Below are positions 16,952 to 25,915 of a DNA stretch of 64,000 bases, in pieces. This stretch comes from Methylobacterium sp. E-066 (lineage in GTDB: Bacteria; Pseudomonadota; Alphaproteobacteria; Rhizobiales; Beijerinckiaceae). The notes beneath the pieces are model-generated. The model was not told the DNA's origin and did not search any database. It saw only the letters and a program-made list of their open reading frames with translations. The first letter of the stretch is position 1. Every line of letters begins with the position of its first letter. The DNA is taken from the NCBI RefSeq assembly GCF_022829635.1, contig NZ_JAKSYO010000092.1, forward strand, positions 62,001 to 126,000, given 5' to 3'. The position numbers and the translations under genes were made by a program.

Positions 16952-18448
16952 CTACCCCGCCCGCCGCTTCGGCCCGGTGGGCAGCATCTGCGGCTCGCCC
17001 GGGCCGGTTTCGACCCCGAGATCCGGCACCGCGATGATCGGCGCACCCCGCAGGTCCTTGCGGGTGACGATCGCGCCGCGCTCCTCAAGATAGGCCAGCA
17101 TCCGCCGGGCTCGGCCGCCCGAGCTGGTGCCGTAGGCGTCGGCCAGCATCGCGTCGGTGGGACAGGGGGCGCCCTCGATCGCTGCGCGCGCGACCACTAG
17201 GAACAGGCCGGCGAGGTCGTCCGGCAGGCCGGCCGCGATCTCCTGGGCCCGCTCCCAGGTGGAGTTGTCGGCAACCGCCCCGCCGGCCTCGGCCCGGGCC
17301 ACCGCGAGCCGGCGCTTGAATTCCGGCAAGCCCATCGTGTCGCCGCGCAGGCGGCGGATCCGGCAGCGGACGGTGAAATCCTGGTAGAGCGTCGCGGGGG
17401 TGCAGGCGGCGGCGTCGGCATCGGCCAGGACTGAGGCCAGAACCTCGGCCAGCGCGGCCTCGCGCGCCTCCGGATCCATCGGCTCCTCTTCGGGCTCCTC
17501 CGGCGGGGCCGGGGGGCGGTAGCTGGCGAGCTGGACGAGCACGTCCGGGGCCGCCACCGGGCGCGGCTTCGGGCGCGGCATCGGCGGCGCCAAGCTGTCG
17601 GCCGGGCTCGCCGTGAGGATCAGCGCCCGGGCATCCTCGGTCGGATCGGGAAGGGGGACGAGCACCGGCGATGAGCTGCGGCTCACCGTGAGGGTCGGAC
17701 CCACCGCGATGGTGAGCGGGCGCCGTGACAAGGCCGGCCCGAGGGCCACGAAATGGCCCCGCGGCAGATCGCGGAACGTCTCGGCCTGGCGGCGCTCCAA
17801 TCCCAGAAGATCGGCGGCGCGGGCCATGTCGATGTCGAGGAAGGTCCGGCCCATCAAGAAATTCGAGGCCTCGGCCGCGACGTTCTTGGCGAGCTTGGCG
17901 AGGCGCTGCGTCGCGATCACGCCGGCGAGCCCGCGTTTGCGCCCGCGGCACATCAGGTTGGTCATGGCGCCGAGCGACAGGCGGCGGGCCTCGTCCGAGA
18001 CCTCGCCGGCTGCAGCTGGGGCGAAAAGCTGCGCCTCGTCCACCGCCACCAGCATCGGGTACCAATGGTCCCGGTCGGCATCGAACAGGCCGCCGAGGAA
18101 AGCGGCGGCGGCGCGCATCTGCCCCTCGGCGTCGAGATTTTCCAGCGACAGCACCACCGAGACCCGGTGCGTGCGCACCCGCGCGGCGATGCGCTGGAGG
18201 GCGACATCGTCGCCGTCGGCCTCCACGACCACGTGGCCGTAGCGGTCGGCGAGGCTGGCGAAATCGCCTTCCGGGTCGATCACCGCCTGCTGCACGAGCC
18301 CGGCGCTCTGCTCCAGCAGGCGCCGGAGCAGATGCGACTTGCCGGAGCCCGAATTGCCCTGGACCAGGAGCCGGGTGGCCAGCAGTTCGGTGAGGTCGAG
18401 GAGCGCCGCCTGCCCGCCGGTCAGGCCGAGATCGATATCGGAACGCAT
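16952..18448 (-). CDS. HerA/FtsK-like ATP-binding protein (DUF87 type)
   Basis: 498 residues from ATG 18448. A P-loop ATPase with Walker A GNSGSGKSH near residue 33 and Walker B MLVAVDEAQLF near residue 142. RGRKRGLAGVIATQRLAKL supplies a sensor-like segment (ATQR), as in HerA-type DNA translocases. The middle (about 285-345) is a Pro/Glu-rich linker. The C-terminal ~150 residues are helical and of unknown family. No NurA nuclease lies next to it. The gene diverges from an Hsp70-like gene across 155 bp. The DNA or protein substrate is unknown. Confidence 0.7.
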   Translation of the reverse strand: MRSDIDLGLTGGQAALLDLTELLATRLLVQGNSGSGKSHLLRRLLEQSAGLVQQAVIDPEGDFASLADRYGHVVVEADGDDVALQRIAARVRTHRVSVVLSLENLDAEGQMRAAAAFLGGLFDADRDHWYPMLVAVDEAQLFAPAAAGEVSDEARRLSLGAMTNLMCRGRKRGLAGVIATQRLAKLAKNVAAEASNFLMGRTFLDIDMARAADLLGLERRQAETFRDLPRGHFVALGPALSRRPLTIAVGPTLTVSRSSSPVLVPLPDPTEDARALILTASPADSLAPPMPRPKPRPVAAPDVLVQLASYRPPAPPEEPEEEPMDPEAREAALAEVLASVLADADAAACTPATLYQDFTVRCRIRRLRGDTMGLPEFKRRLAVARAEAGGAVADNSTWERAQEIAAGLPDDLAGLFLVVARAAIEGAPCPTDAMLADAYGTSSGGRARRMLAYLEERGAIVTRKDLRGAPIIAVPDLGVETGPGEPQMLPTGPKRRAG

Positions 18449-18603
18449 GGCCGCTCCATACCACGCCGAAACCGGATCCGTGCGTGCTCTGGATGCGCTG
18501 TCCACGCTTCCTGCGCGGCTGCAATGCCGCGGCCGCGCTGGACCCGGACGCCGCCGCCCTGTACGGGCCGCCCTCCCTCGAAACAAACCGGATCCCCACC
18601 ACG

Positions 18604-19851
18604 ATGGCGGCCTGCGGCCTCGATTTCGGCACGTCGAACACCACCCTGGGGCATCTCGCGGCGGCGGGACCGGCTCTGCTACCGCTCGAAGGCGCACATC
18701 GGACCATCCCCAGCGCGATCTTCTTCGAGCCCGGCGAGGCGCCGCTGATCGGCCGGGCCGCCACCGCCGCTTATGTCGACGGCCATGCCGGCCGGCTGAT
18801 GCGCGGCCTGAAATCCGTGCTCGGTACGCCCCTGATGGACGAAGCGACCCCGGTCGGACGGGAGCGCCTGCGCCTGCGCGATATCATCGCCCGCTACCTC
18901 TCGGCTGTGAAGGCGCGCGCCGAGGCCGCCTGCGGGCAATCCCTCGACACCGTGGTCCACGGCCGGCCGGTGCATTTCGTCGATGGCGACGCGGAGGCCG
19001 ACCGGCGGGCGGAAGACACGCTGCGCGACATCGCCCGGGACGTCGGCTTCCGCGAGGTCTCGTTCCAGTACGAGCCGATCGCCGCCGCCCTCGACTACGA
19101 GCGCCAGGTCCGGTCGGAGGAGATCGCGCTGATCGCCGATATCGGCGGCGGCACCTCGGACTTTTCGATCGTGCGCCTGTCGCCCGAGCGGCGGGGCCGG
19201 CCAGACCGGGCCGGCGACATCCTCGCCAATGACGGCGTGCGCATCGGCGGCACCGATTTCGACCGGCAGCTGAGCCTCGGCACCGTGATGCCCCTGCTCG
19301 GCCTCGGTAGCCCGATGCGGCGCGGCGACCTGGCAGTGCCGAATGCCTATTACCACGACCTCGCCACCTGGTCGGCAATCAACCGCCTCTACAATGCGAA
19401 GACCCTGCGCGAGATCGACGAGGTGATCCGGGACTGCGCCAAGCCCGACTTGGTCGAGCGCCTGCGCGCGGCGGTCGAGGGTGAGCGCGGCCACGCTTTG
19501 GCCGGGGCCGTGGAGGGCGCCAAAATCGCCGCCTCCGAGGCTGGCACGACGGATCTCGATCTCGGCCTGATCGAGCCGGGCCTCGCGGCCGAGGTGAGCC
19601 GCGACACGCTCTCGACGCAGACCGGCGACCTCGCCCGGGCGGTTGCCGCCCGGATCGCCCGCTGCCTCGCCCAGGCCGAGCTCGGGCCGGAGCGGATCGA
19701 CGCGCTGTTCCTCACCGGCGGCTCCACCGGCCTGCCGCACCTGCGCGCCGCGCTCACCGCCGCGCTGCCGGCGGCCCGGGTGGTGGAGGGCGACACGTTC
19801 GGGTCGGTCGGCCTCGGCCTGACCATCGAGGCGGCGCGGCGGGCGGGGTAA
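18604..19851 (+). CDS. Hsp70-family protein lacking the substrate-binding domain (YegD-like)
   Basis: 415 residues from ATG 18604. An actin/Hsp70 nucleotide-binding domain with phosphate-1 GLDFGTSNTTLG at residues 5-16, phosphate-2 IADIGGGTSDFS and adenosine motif LTGGSTGLPHLRAA. The EPIAAALDYE connector is typical. Nothing follows the ATPase domain, so there is no DnaK-type peptide-binding domain. This matches YegD-type proteins rather than DnaK. A role as a stand-alone chaperone-like ATPase is inferred. A repeat follows the stop. Confidence 0.85.
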   Translation: MAACGLDFGTSNTTLGHLAAAGPALLPLEGAHRTIPSAIFFEPGEAPLIGRAATAAYVDGHAGRLMRGLKSVLGTPLMDEATPVGRERLRLRDIIARYLSAVKARAEAACGQSLDTVVHGRPVHFVDGDAEADRRAEDTLRDIARDVGFREVSFQYEPIAAALDYERQVRSEEIALIADIGGGTSDFSIVRLSPERRGRPDRAGDILANDGVRIGGTDFDRQLSLGTVMPLLGLGSPMRRGDLAVPNAYYHDLATWSAINRLYNAKTLREIDEVIRDCAKPDLVERLRAAVEGERGHALAGAVEGAKIAASEAGTTDLDLGLIEPGLAAEVSRDTLSTQTGDLARAVAARIARCLAQAELGPERIDALFLTGGSTGLPHLRAALTAALPAARVVEGDTFGSVGLGLTIEAARRAG

Positions 19852-20216
19852 CGGGGCAGGGCGCGGATTCCGTTCGAGGGCTTCGCGGCGGCCTGCACCG
19901 TCATTGCGAGCGCAGCGAAGCAACCCAGTGCAGCGCGCTTCCTAACTGTAACGTGTCCCTGGGTCGCTTCGCTGCGCTCGCGATGACGGCGTGACGCGGA
20001 AAGCCGGCCCCAGTCCAGGTCGGCAACGACTTCCGAAAAGGAACCCGACGACACCTTCGCCGGGCGCGAACGGTCGACCGCTCAGGGCATATCCAGCGCG
20101 ATCACCGATAGCCCGAACCCCGCGATTGACGGGCCCGCCGCGATCCCCGACAAGGCGGGCGCCTCGCGCCCGGAGAGACCGGCGGCCCATCCTTCCCCTC
20201 CGCGCCGCCCCGCCCG
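19852..20216. other. intergenic region before the MBOAT gene
   Basis: 365 bp. The first half is repeat family A (19899-19987). The remaining ~230 bp must contain the promoter of the acetyltransferase gene, but no motif is recognisable. Confidence 0.4.
19899..19987. repeat. palindromic repeat family A, copy 3
   Basis: Arms CGTCATTGCGAGCGCAGCGA and GCTTCGCTGCGCTCGCGATGACG, with CAACCCAG / CCTGGGTC inside. Confidence 0.85.
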
Positions 20217-21590
20217 ATGCTGTTCAACTCCTTCGTCTTCCTCCTCGCCTTTCTGCCGGCCGCGCTGATCCTGCACGCGCTGGTGGCGCGCGCGGCGCCG
20301 GCCTGGCGGCTGCGGCTGCTCGTCGTCCTGTCCTTCGTGTTCTACGGCTGGTGGGATGTCCGGTTCGTGCCGCTGCTCGCTGGCTCGATCCTCGCAAACT
20401 GGTGCGTCGCCCGCCTCTATCGCCGATGGCCGGGGCGGTGGCTGATCCCGGCGGCGATCGCAGCCAACCTCGCCCTGCTTGGGCTGTTCAAGTACCTCGA
20501 CTTCTTCGCCGACCTCGCCAACCTGATCCCGGGCCTGGAGGCACCGCGATTCGGGCTGGCGCTGCCGCTCGGCATCTCGTTCTTCACCTTTCACCACATC
20601 ATGTATCTCGCCGACCTGCGGGCCGGCCGCGCGCCAGCCTTCGGGCTGACCAAATACGCCCTCTACATCGCGTTCTTCCCGCAGGTTCTCGCCGGCCCGC
20701 TCGTGCGCTGGAGCGAGATCATGCACCAGTTCGACGAGGAGCCTTACGCGCGGCCCGACGCGGCCGAGCGCTTCGCCCGCGGGCTGATGCTGCTCACGGT
20801 GGGCCTCGCCAAGAAGGTGTTTTTGGGCGATCCGCTCGCGGCATACGTGAACCCGGTGTTTCAGGCGGCTGCCGCCGGCAAGGTGATCACCGTCGCCGAG
20901 GCGTGGCAGGCGACCCTAGGCTTCACCTTCCAGATCTATTTCGACTTCTCCGGCTATACCGATATGGCGCTCGGCATCGCGCTGCTGTTCGGACTGGTCC
21001 TGCCGCAGAATTTCGACGCGCCCTATCGCGCCACCTCGCTGCGCGACTTCTGGCGGCGCTGGCACATGACCCTGTCGCGGTTCCTGCGCGACTACCTCTA
21101 CATCCCGATGGGCGGGAACCGGCGCAGCCTGAAGCGGCAGGTCGGAGCGCTCGCCGCCACCATGACCCTCGGCGGCCTCTGGCACGGAGCGGGGCTGACC
21201 TTCCTGACCTGGGGCGCCCTGCACGGGCTCGGCCTCGGCGCCGGGTTGCTGGCGCGGCGGGCGCGGATCACGGTTCCGACGCCCCTCGGCTGGCTGCTCA
21301 CCAGCCTGTTCGTGATGCTGACCTGGGTGCTGTTCCGGGCCGCCAGTTTCGAGGCGGCGCTGCTGATCTTCAAGGGCCTGTTCGGCCTCGCGCCCCACGG
21401 TTCCGGCTTCAAGTGGCGCACCATCGCGGTGGCGGCCCTGGTCGCCATAGTGGGCCCGACCGCGTGGGCGGCGGTCCATCGCCTGCCGCCTAAGCGCGTC
21501 CTCGCCTTCGGCTTCGCGCTCCTGTTCGTCGTCGTCCTCCTCAAGATTGGGGACGATGCGAATTACGAGTTCATCTACTTCCAGTTTTGA
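20217..21590 (+). CDS. MBOAT-family O-acyltransferase (AlgI/DltB-like)
   Basis: 457 residues and a polytopic inner-membrane protein. It starts MLFNSFVFLLAFLP. Conserved MBOAT segments are LPLGISFFTFHHIMYLADL, FPQVLAGPLVRWSE, FDFSGYTDMALG, FWRRWHMTLSRFLRDYLYI and LGGLWHGAGLTFLTWG with the proposed catalytic His. These proteins pass acyl (usually acetyl) groups across the membrane to extracellular polysaccharides. The SGNH-like protein encoded 2 bp downstream is the expected periplasmic partner. The target polymer is not identified. Confidence 0.88.
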   Translation: MLFNSFVFLLAFLPAALILHALVARAAPAWRLRLLVVLSFVFYGWWDVRFVPLLAGSILANWCVARLYRRWPGRWLIPAAIAANLALLGLFKYLDFFADLANLIPGLEAPRFGLALPLGISFFTFHHIMYLADLRAGRAPAFGLTKYALYIAFFPQVLAGPLVRWSEIMHQFDEEPYARPDAAERFARGLMLLTVGLAKKVFLGDPLAAYVNPVFQAAAAGKVITVAEAWQATLGFTFQIYFDFSGYTDMALGIALLFGLVLPQNFDAPYRATSLRDFWRRWHMTLSRFLRDYLYIPMGGNRRSLKRQVGALAATMTLGGLWHGAGLTFLTWGALHGLGLGAGLLARRARITVPTPLGWLLTSLFVMLTWVLFRAASFEAALLIFKGLFGLAPHGSGFKWRTIAVAALVAIVGPTAWAAVHRLPPKRVLAFGFALLFVVVLLKIGDDANYEFIYFQF

Positions 21591-21592
21591 GG

Positions 21593-22609
21593 ATGGCGCG
21601 CGTTCAACCCCCACAGGATCGGGCCTGGCGCGGGTTCACCCGCACCCTGTTGCTGGCGATGGCCGGGTTGTTCGCGGCATATCTCACCCTCGCGGTTGTG
21701 GTCGATCCCTACGATACCGGCCGCTCGTCCCTGCTCTCCCGCGGCGCCATCCGCCCGCAGGGGCCGCGCACCGCCTCGGCTCTGCGCGGCCGCGACCCGG
21801 CCTATTCCGGCGCGGTGATCGGCAATTCCCACATCCAGCTGATCGAGCCGGCGGCGCTGACCCGGCTCACCGGGATCCCGTTCGTCCAGCTCTCGGTGCC
21901 GGCCACCGGCCCGGCCGAGCAGTTCGCGCTGCTCGGCTGGTATCTGAAGCATCACGCCCGACCCGACGCGATCGTGCTCTCGGCCGACGCGTTCTGGTGC
22001 TCCGACGATCCGACCTTCCCGAGCGAGCACGGCTTTCCGTACTGGCTGCTCGGCGATTGGCCCGACTATCTCCAGGGCCTGCTGCGCTTCACCGCCGCGC
22101 AGGAGACGATCAACCGCCTCGGCTGGCTCCTGAACCCGCGCCGGAAGCAGGCCGCATCCGACGGTTGGTGGGATTACGAGTCGAACTATCTGAGCCAGGG
22201 CTTCGGTCGCGACCCGGCCAAGAAGGCGGCTCTCGAACGGCCCGTCGGACCCGAGGCCGAGCCGCATCACGGCGGCCCGTTCCCGGTCGCCGACCGGCTG
22301 CGCGTCGAGTTGGCGGGGGTCCCGGCCGAGACCGCTGTGGTGCTGGTCTTTCCGCCGGTCTACGCCCGCGCCGAGCCGCCGGCCGGCAGCCCCCGAGACG
22401 CAGCCGAGGCCGCCTGCCGGGCGCAGGTGCGCTCCGCGCTTGCCGTTCACCCGCTGAATACGGTCATCGACGGACGCGCCGGGCGTCCGGAAGCGGACAA
22501 TCCAGACTTATTCTTCGACCAGACCCATTACCGGCTGCCGCTCGCCCGGGCCTTGACCGACGAAATCGCTGCCGCAATCGTACGGTTGCGTACGCACGCG
22601 ACTGAATAA
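21593..22609 (+). CDS. membrane-anchored SGNH-like acetylation accessory protein
   Basis: 338 residues from ATG 21593 (a TTG at 21587 overlaps the previous stop). One N-terminal membrane anchor (residues ~17-37) is followed by a periplasmic domain. GNSHIQL with Ser79 and a late DQTHY with Asp309 and His312 look like SGNH-hydrolase blocks I and V, as in AlgJ/AlgX-type proteins. Tight coupling to the MBOAT gene supports a role in transferring acetyl groups to a polysaccharide. Overall similarity to AlgJ is weak, so the call rests on motifs and context. Confidence 0.65.
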   Translation: MARVQPPQDRAWRGFTRTLLLAMAGLFAAYLTLAVVVDPYDTGRSSLLSRGAIRPQGPRTASALRGRDPAYSGAVIGNSHIQLIEPAALTRLTGIPFVQLSVPATGPAEQFALLGWYLKHHARPDAIVLSADAFWCSDDPTFPSEHGFPYWLLGDWPDYLQGLLRFTAAQETINRLGWLLNPRRKQAASDGWWDYESNYLSQGFGRDPAKKAALERPVGPEAEPHHGGPFPVADRLRVELAGVPAETAVVLVFPPVYARAEPPAGSPRDAAEAACRAQVRSALAVHPLNTVIDGRAGRPEADNPDLFFDQTHYRLPLARALTDEIAAAIVRLRTHATE

Positions 22610-22780
22610 CCCCTAGACCGTGGCTTGTTTGTCGCACGCGCGGACGCATTGGAGACAACATCCATGCCCTGCAACGCTGCGCGTTGTCGCGATTAAGCAC
22701 CTCGACTATACGGCACCTCACGTTATCGCCGCGCACCGGCCATCCCCTGGTGGGCGGTTACGATCCAGCGAGGGTGACGC

Positions 22781-23200
22781 ATGGCGAAGGTGACGCTGGA
22801 GGACGGCTACGTCCCGTCCGACGACGAGCCCTTCATGAACGACCGGCAGCGCGAGTACTTCCGGCGCAAGCTCCTGAGCTGGAAGAGCGACATCCTGCGC
22901 GAGGCGCAGGACACGCTGGTCGCGCTGCAGAGCGAGAACGAGAACCATCCCGATCTCGCCGACCGGGCCTCGTCGGAAACCGATCGGGCGATCGAGCTGC
23001 GCGCGCGCGACCGCCAGCGCAAGCTCACCGGCAAGATCGACGCGGCGCTCGCCCGCCTCGAGGACGGCTCCTACGGCTTCTGCGAGGAGACCGGCGAGCC
23101 GATCTCGCTGCGCCGCCTCGACGCCCGGCCGATCGCGACCCTGTCCCTCGAAGCCCAGGAACGGCACGAGCGCCGGGAAAAGGTTTATCGCGACGATTGA
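22781..23200 (+). CDS. dksA: DksA-type RNA polymerase-binding transcription factor
   Basis: 139 residues. A coiled-coil (RQREYFRRKLLSWKSDILRE... to residue ~70) is followed by GSYGFCEETGEPISLRRLDARP and LSLEAQERHERREK. The classical four-cysteine zinc finger is reduced to one Cys. This matches the single-cysteine DksA seen in other alphaproteobacteria, such as Rhodobacter. The tip Asp residues in LADRASSETDRA are present. It works with ppGpp in the RNA polymerase secondary channel. Monocistronic, with a 171-bp leader region. Confidence 0.88.
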   Translation: MAKVTLEDGYVPSDDEPFMNDRQREYFRRKLLSWKSDILREAQDTLVALQSENENHPDLADRASSETDRAIELRARDRQRKLTGKIDAALARLEDGSYGFCEETGEPISLRRLDARPIATLSLEAQERHERREKVYRDD

Positions 23201-23607
23201 GGGGACCGGCGGTGCGATCCCAGCTGCTCGCTGGACGGCCGACCCTCGTTGAACACCTGATCAGGACCGGCCCTTTCCGGCACGGCACGACGAATGCCGC
23301 TGCAGCCGCCCCGTCCGTATTCCGCTGCGGGCGAACGGAGAGACGGCGCGAGATGAATGTCATCTCCGGCGCTGTTGAGGCTGATGGAGGGCACGGACCC
23401 GGATCGACATGGATCGATCAGTCTGGCTCGTGGCTCGCAGGACGATCAATAATGACGATCCGATCGAGCGGATCGCCATCGGCCGGGCCATCCTTCCGCT
23501 GAAGGTCGTGTTGTGGGGCCGATACCCCACCGGATCGGCGATGGGCCGCCATTGACGCTCGGCCCCCCGGCGCCACTTCGTCGGCGGCATCCCGGCCGGA
23601 GACATGT
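23201..23607. other. 407-bp gap with no clear gene
   Basis: Between dksA and the collagen-like lipoprotein. Small readings on the minus strand here have no recognisable features or ribosome sites. A small palindrome TGGGG-CCGATA-CCCCA occurs near 23513. No repeat family member is present. An sRNA cannot be excluded. Confidence 0.35.
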
Positions 23608-24024
23608 ATGCGAATCCCCAGGACAGCCGCGATCGTCTCAGGGCTGATCGCGTCGCTTGCGCTCGCCGGCTGCCAGGCGCCCAAGCCTGGGCCGGCCGGG
23701 CCGCCGGGGCCGAAGGGCGATCAGGGACCGCCCGGCCCGCAGGGGCCGCCGGGCCTGAACGGCGCCACCGGCGAGCGCGGTCCCGTGGGGGATCGTGGCC
23801 CCGCCGGTACGGCCGGACCTCCGGGGCCGGCGATGAACACGCTGGTGCGGCTCGACGTGGCCTGCCACCGCGATGAGGAGCTGATCGGCGCCTATTGCCA
23901 GGGCATGGCGGTGGTGCCGTCGGTCACCGTAACCGAAGGCGTGGCCACGGTCGGATGCCTCGATATGACCGCCAAGGCCGCGAAGGACGCGAAACCGGTC
24001 GCCGTCTGCATGAGGAAGCCGTGA
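23608..24024 (+). CDS. collagen-like lipoprotein
   Basis: 138 residues. A lipoprotein signal ends in the lipobox LALAGC, giving lipidation at Cys22. Residues ~28-75 form about 16 uninterrupted Gly-X-Y triplets ([12 protein letters not shown]... through GTAGPPGPA), as in bacterial collagen-like proteins. A C-terminal domain of about 60 residues with four cysteines follows ([28 protein letters not shown]). It may form a trimer at the envelope. Function unknown. The next gene overlaps its stop by 3 bp. Confidence 0.75.
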   Translation: MRIPRTAAIVSGLIASLALAGCQAPKPGPAGPPGPKGDQGPPGPQGPPGLNGATGERGPVGDRGPAGTAGPPGPAMNTLVRLDVACHRDEELIGAYCQGMAVVPSVTVTEGVATVGCLDMTAKAAKDAKPVAVCMRKP

Positions 24025-24491
24025 GACCTCTCGCCCTCGCCTTGCTCGCCGCCTCGGTCGCGTCCGGGGCGCATGCACAGCCGTTCCTGCCCACAGAGCG
24101 GGCCGCGATCGACCTCGTGCGCACGCGGCACACCGACAGCCTCGCCACGGTGGACGGGACGCTCGCCTATGCCGAGCGCGCCACCGGCGGCGCGTTCAGG
24201 CGCGGCGGCTACCGGGTCGTGCGCCGGCCCGGCGAGCCCTTCGCCCGGGTGCAGATCTGCTACCGACTGGGGATCGACCCGCCGATCTGCGGCCTCGATT
24301 ACCTGGTCACCGTCAACCCGCCCCATGTGGAGCCGGCCGAGCGCTATGACGGCCTGGCGCGGGACCTCGAACACGGCCCCCGGGCCTTCCTGCGGGCGCT
24401 CGCCCACGAGGCCGATCTCCAGCGTCAGCCCGCGATCCTGAGACGGATCCAGGCCGCGCTGGAGCCCTACGATCCCTACGATTGGCGTTAA
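24021..24491 (+). CDS. secreted protein of unknown function, coupled to the collagen-like gene
   Basis: 156 residues from GTG 24021, which overlaps the TGA stop of the previous gene (GTGA), so the two are translationally coupled. A signal peptide ([17 protein letters not shown]) is followed by a soluble domain with two cysteines ([16 protein letters not shown]). No family was recognised. It ends [11 protein letters not shown] link to the collagen-like lipoprotein is inferred only from coupling. Confidence 0.65.
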   Translation: MRPLALALLAASVASGAHAQPFLPTERAAIDLVRTRHTDSLATVDGTLAYAERATGGAFRRGGYRVVRRPGEPFARVQICYRLGIDPPICGLDYLVTVNPPHVEPAERYDGLARDLEHGPRAFLRALAHEADLQRQPAILRRIQAALEPYDPYDWR

Positions 24492-24494
24492 ACG

Positions 24495-25766
24495 TTACAC
24501 CAGCCGCGGCCAGCCCAGCAGGCGTTCGGGTGCGAAGGCAGCTACCGGCACCGTGGGCTTCCGGCCGGTGGCGAGGTCGGCCACGATTTCGCCGGTGATC
24601 GGCCCGGTGGACAGGCCGATATGGCCGTGGCCGAAGGCGAAGAGTAGGCCCTTATGCCGAGGTGCCGGGCCGATCACCGGCATCCCGTCGGGGGTGGACG
24701 GGCGCGAGCCGAGCCAGGGCTCGTTGTCCAGGGGGCCACCCAGCCGCAGGGTCTCGGCGGCCTCGCAGGAGGCGGCCTCGATCTGGGTATGGTCCGGGGC
24801 GGCGTGGCGGGCATTCAGCTCGACGCCGGAGAGCACCCGCACCCGATGGTCGCCCATCGGCGAGAGGATCGAGCCGGCGCCGGTATCGAGCACCGGCCGC
24901 GTCAGGGGCGGGCTGTCGGGGTGCAGGGCGTAGTGACGGTGGTAGCCGCGCTCGGCCGCCACCGCGAAGCGGTAGCCCAGGGTCCTGGCGATCGCCCCCG
25001 AAGCCGCGCCCGCCGCCAGCACCACCTGCTTAGCCCGCACCGCGCCGGCCTCGTGGACGACACGCCACCTGTCCGTCTCCGGCGACAGCCGTTCGACGCT
25101 GCCGCGCAGACGCCGTCCGCCCAGGCCCGCGAACAGGGCCTCGCAGGCCTCAATCAGGCGGCCGGGCTCGCGCACCGAGCCGGTCTCGGTGAGCAGCATT
25201 GCCCGGGCGTAGGGGCGCACCACGGCGGGCTCGATATCGCGGATCCCAGCCGTGTCGAGGATGTCGAATGCCACCCCGTGCCCTGAAAGAATCTCCCGTT
25301 CCAGGGCGGCGGCCTTGAAGGCGGCGTCGGTGCGGTAGGCCTTGAGCCAGCCGGTCCGCTGCAGCCGCTCGCTGGTGCCGGCTCGCGCGGCGAGGCGTTC
25401 GTGGGCCGGGTAGGCGGCGCTCGTCAGGGGCAGCAGCGCGGCGGCGGCCCGCCGCCAGCGTGACGCCCGGGCGCTCGCCAGGAAATGCGCCGAGTAGGGC
25501 AGGATCCGCGGCAGGTGTGTGTAGCGCAGGCGCAGGCCTCGGTCGGCATTGCGCAGATAGGCCGGGAGCTTGCCCCACAGGGCCGGGCTCGACATCGGCA
25601 GGATCGAGCCGCGGCTGACGACGCCGGCATTGCCGTAGGAGGTCCGGGCCCGGGCCTCGCCGGGATCGCACAGGACCACGTCGAGGCCGCGATCCTTCAG
25701 CGCGATGGCGCAGGCCAGCCCGACCATCCCGCCGCCGACCACCACGATATCGGCCGTCTCGTCCAT
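24495..25766 (-). CDS. FAD-dependent oxidoreductase, D-amino-acid dehydrogenase (DadA) type
   Basis: 423 residues from ATG 25766. The N-terminal Rossmann motif IVVVGGGMVGLACAIAL binds FAD. The motifs SYGNAGVVSRGSILPMSSP and PYLRNADRG-like region match the DadA/DAO branch. The C-terminus SRPSTPDGMPVIGPAPRHKGLLFAFGHGHIGLS contains the typical PxPxIG and GHGHxG elements. The expected reaction is oxidative deamination of a D-amino acid or related amine. The substrate is undetermined. The gene is convergent with the preceding secreted protein and divergent from gltX. Confidence 0.8.
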   Translation of the reverse strand: MDETADIVVVGGGMVGLACAIALKDRGLDVVLCDPGEARARTSYGNAGVVSRGSILPMSSPALWGKLPAYLRNADRGLRLRYTHLPRILPYSAHFLASARASRWRRAAAALLPLTSAAYPAHERLAARAGTSERLQRTGWLKAYRTDAAFKAAALEREILSGHGVAFDILDTAGIRDIEPAVVRPYARAMLLTETGSVREPGRLIEACEALFAGLGGRRLRGSVERLSPETDRWRVVHEAGAVRAKQVVLAAGAASGAIARTLGYRFAVAAERGYHRHYALHPDSPPLTRPVLDTGAGSILSPMGDHRVRVLSGVELNARHAAPDHTQIEAASCEAAETLRLGGPLDNEPWLGSRPSTPDGMPVIGPAPRHKGLLFAFGHGHIGLSTGPITGEIVADLATGRKPTVPVAAFAPERLLGWPRLV

Positions 25767-25915
25767 CCCGCGCATCCCGAGCCACGCCAAGGGGGGCGTT
25801 CTGACGGGTTTTGCCGACGCTGGGTAGCGGGCTGGCGCATGGGCGGCGGCGGTTCGCGCCACCCATGCGCGAAGGGACGCGCAAAACCCGCGGCAGATCG
25901 GCTACAGAGCGGAGC

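Noticed and set aside
23360..23605. 81-codon minus-strand open frame in the gap after dksA
   Set aside because: No ribosome site, no recognised motif, and composition like other spurious frames.
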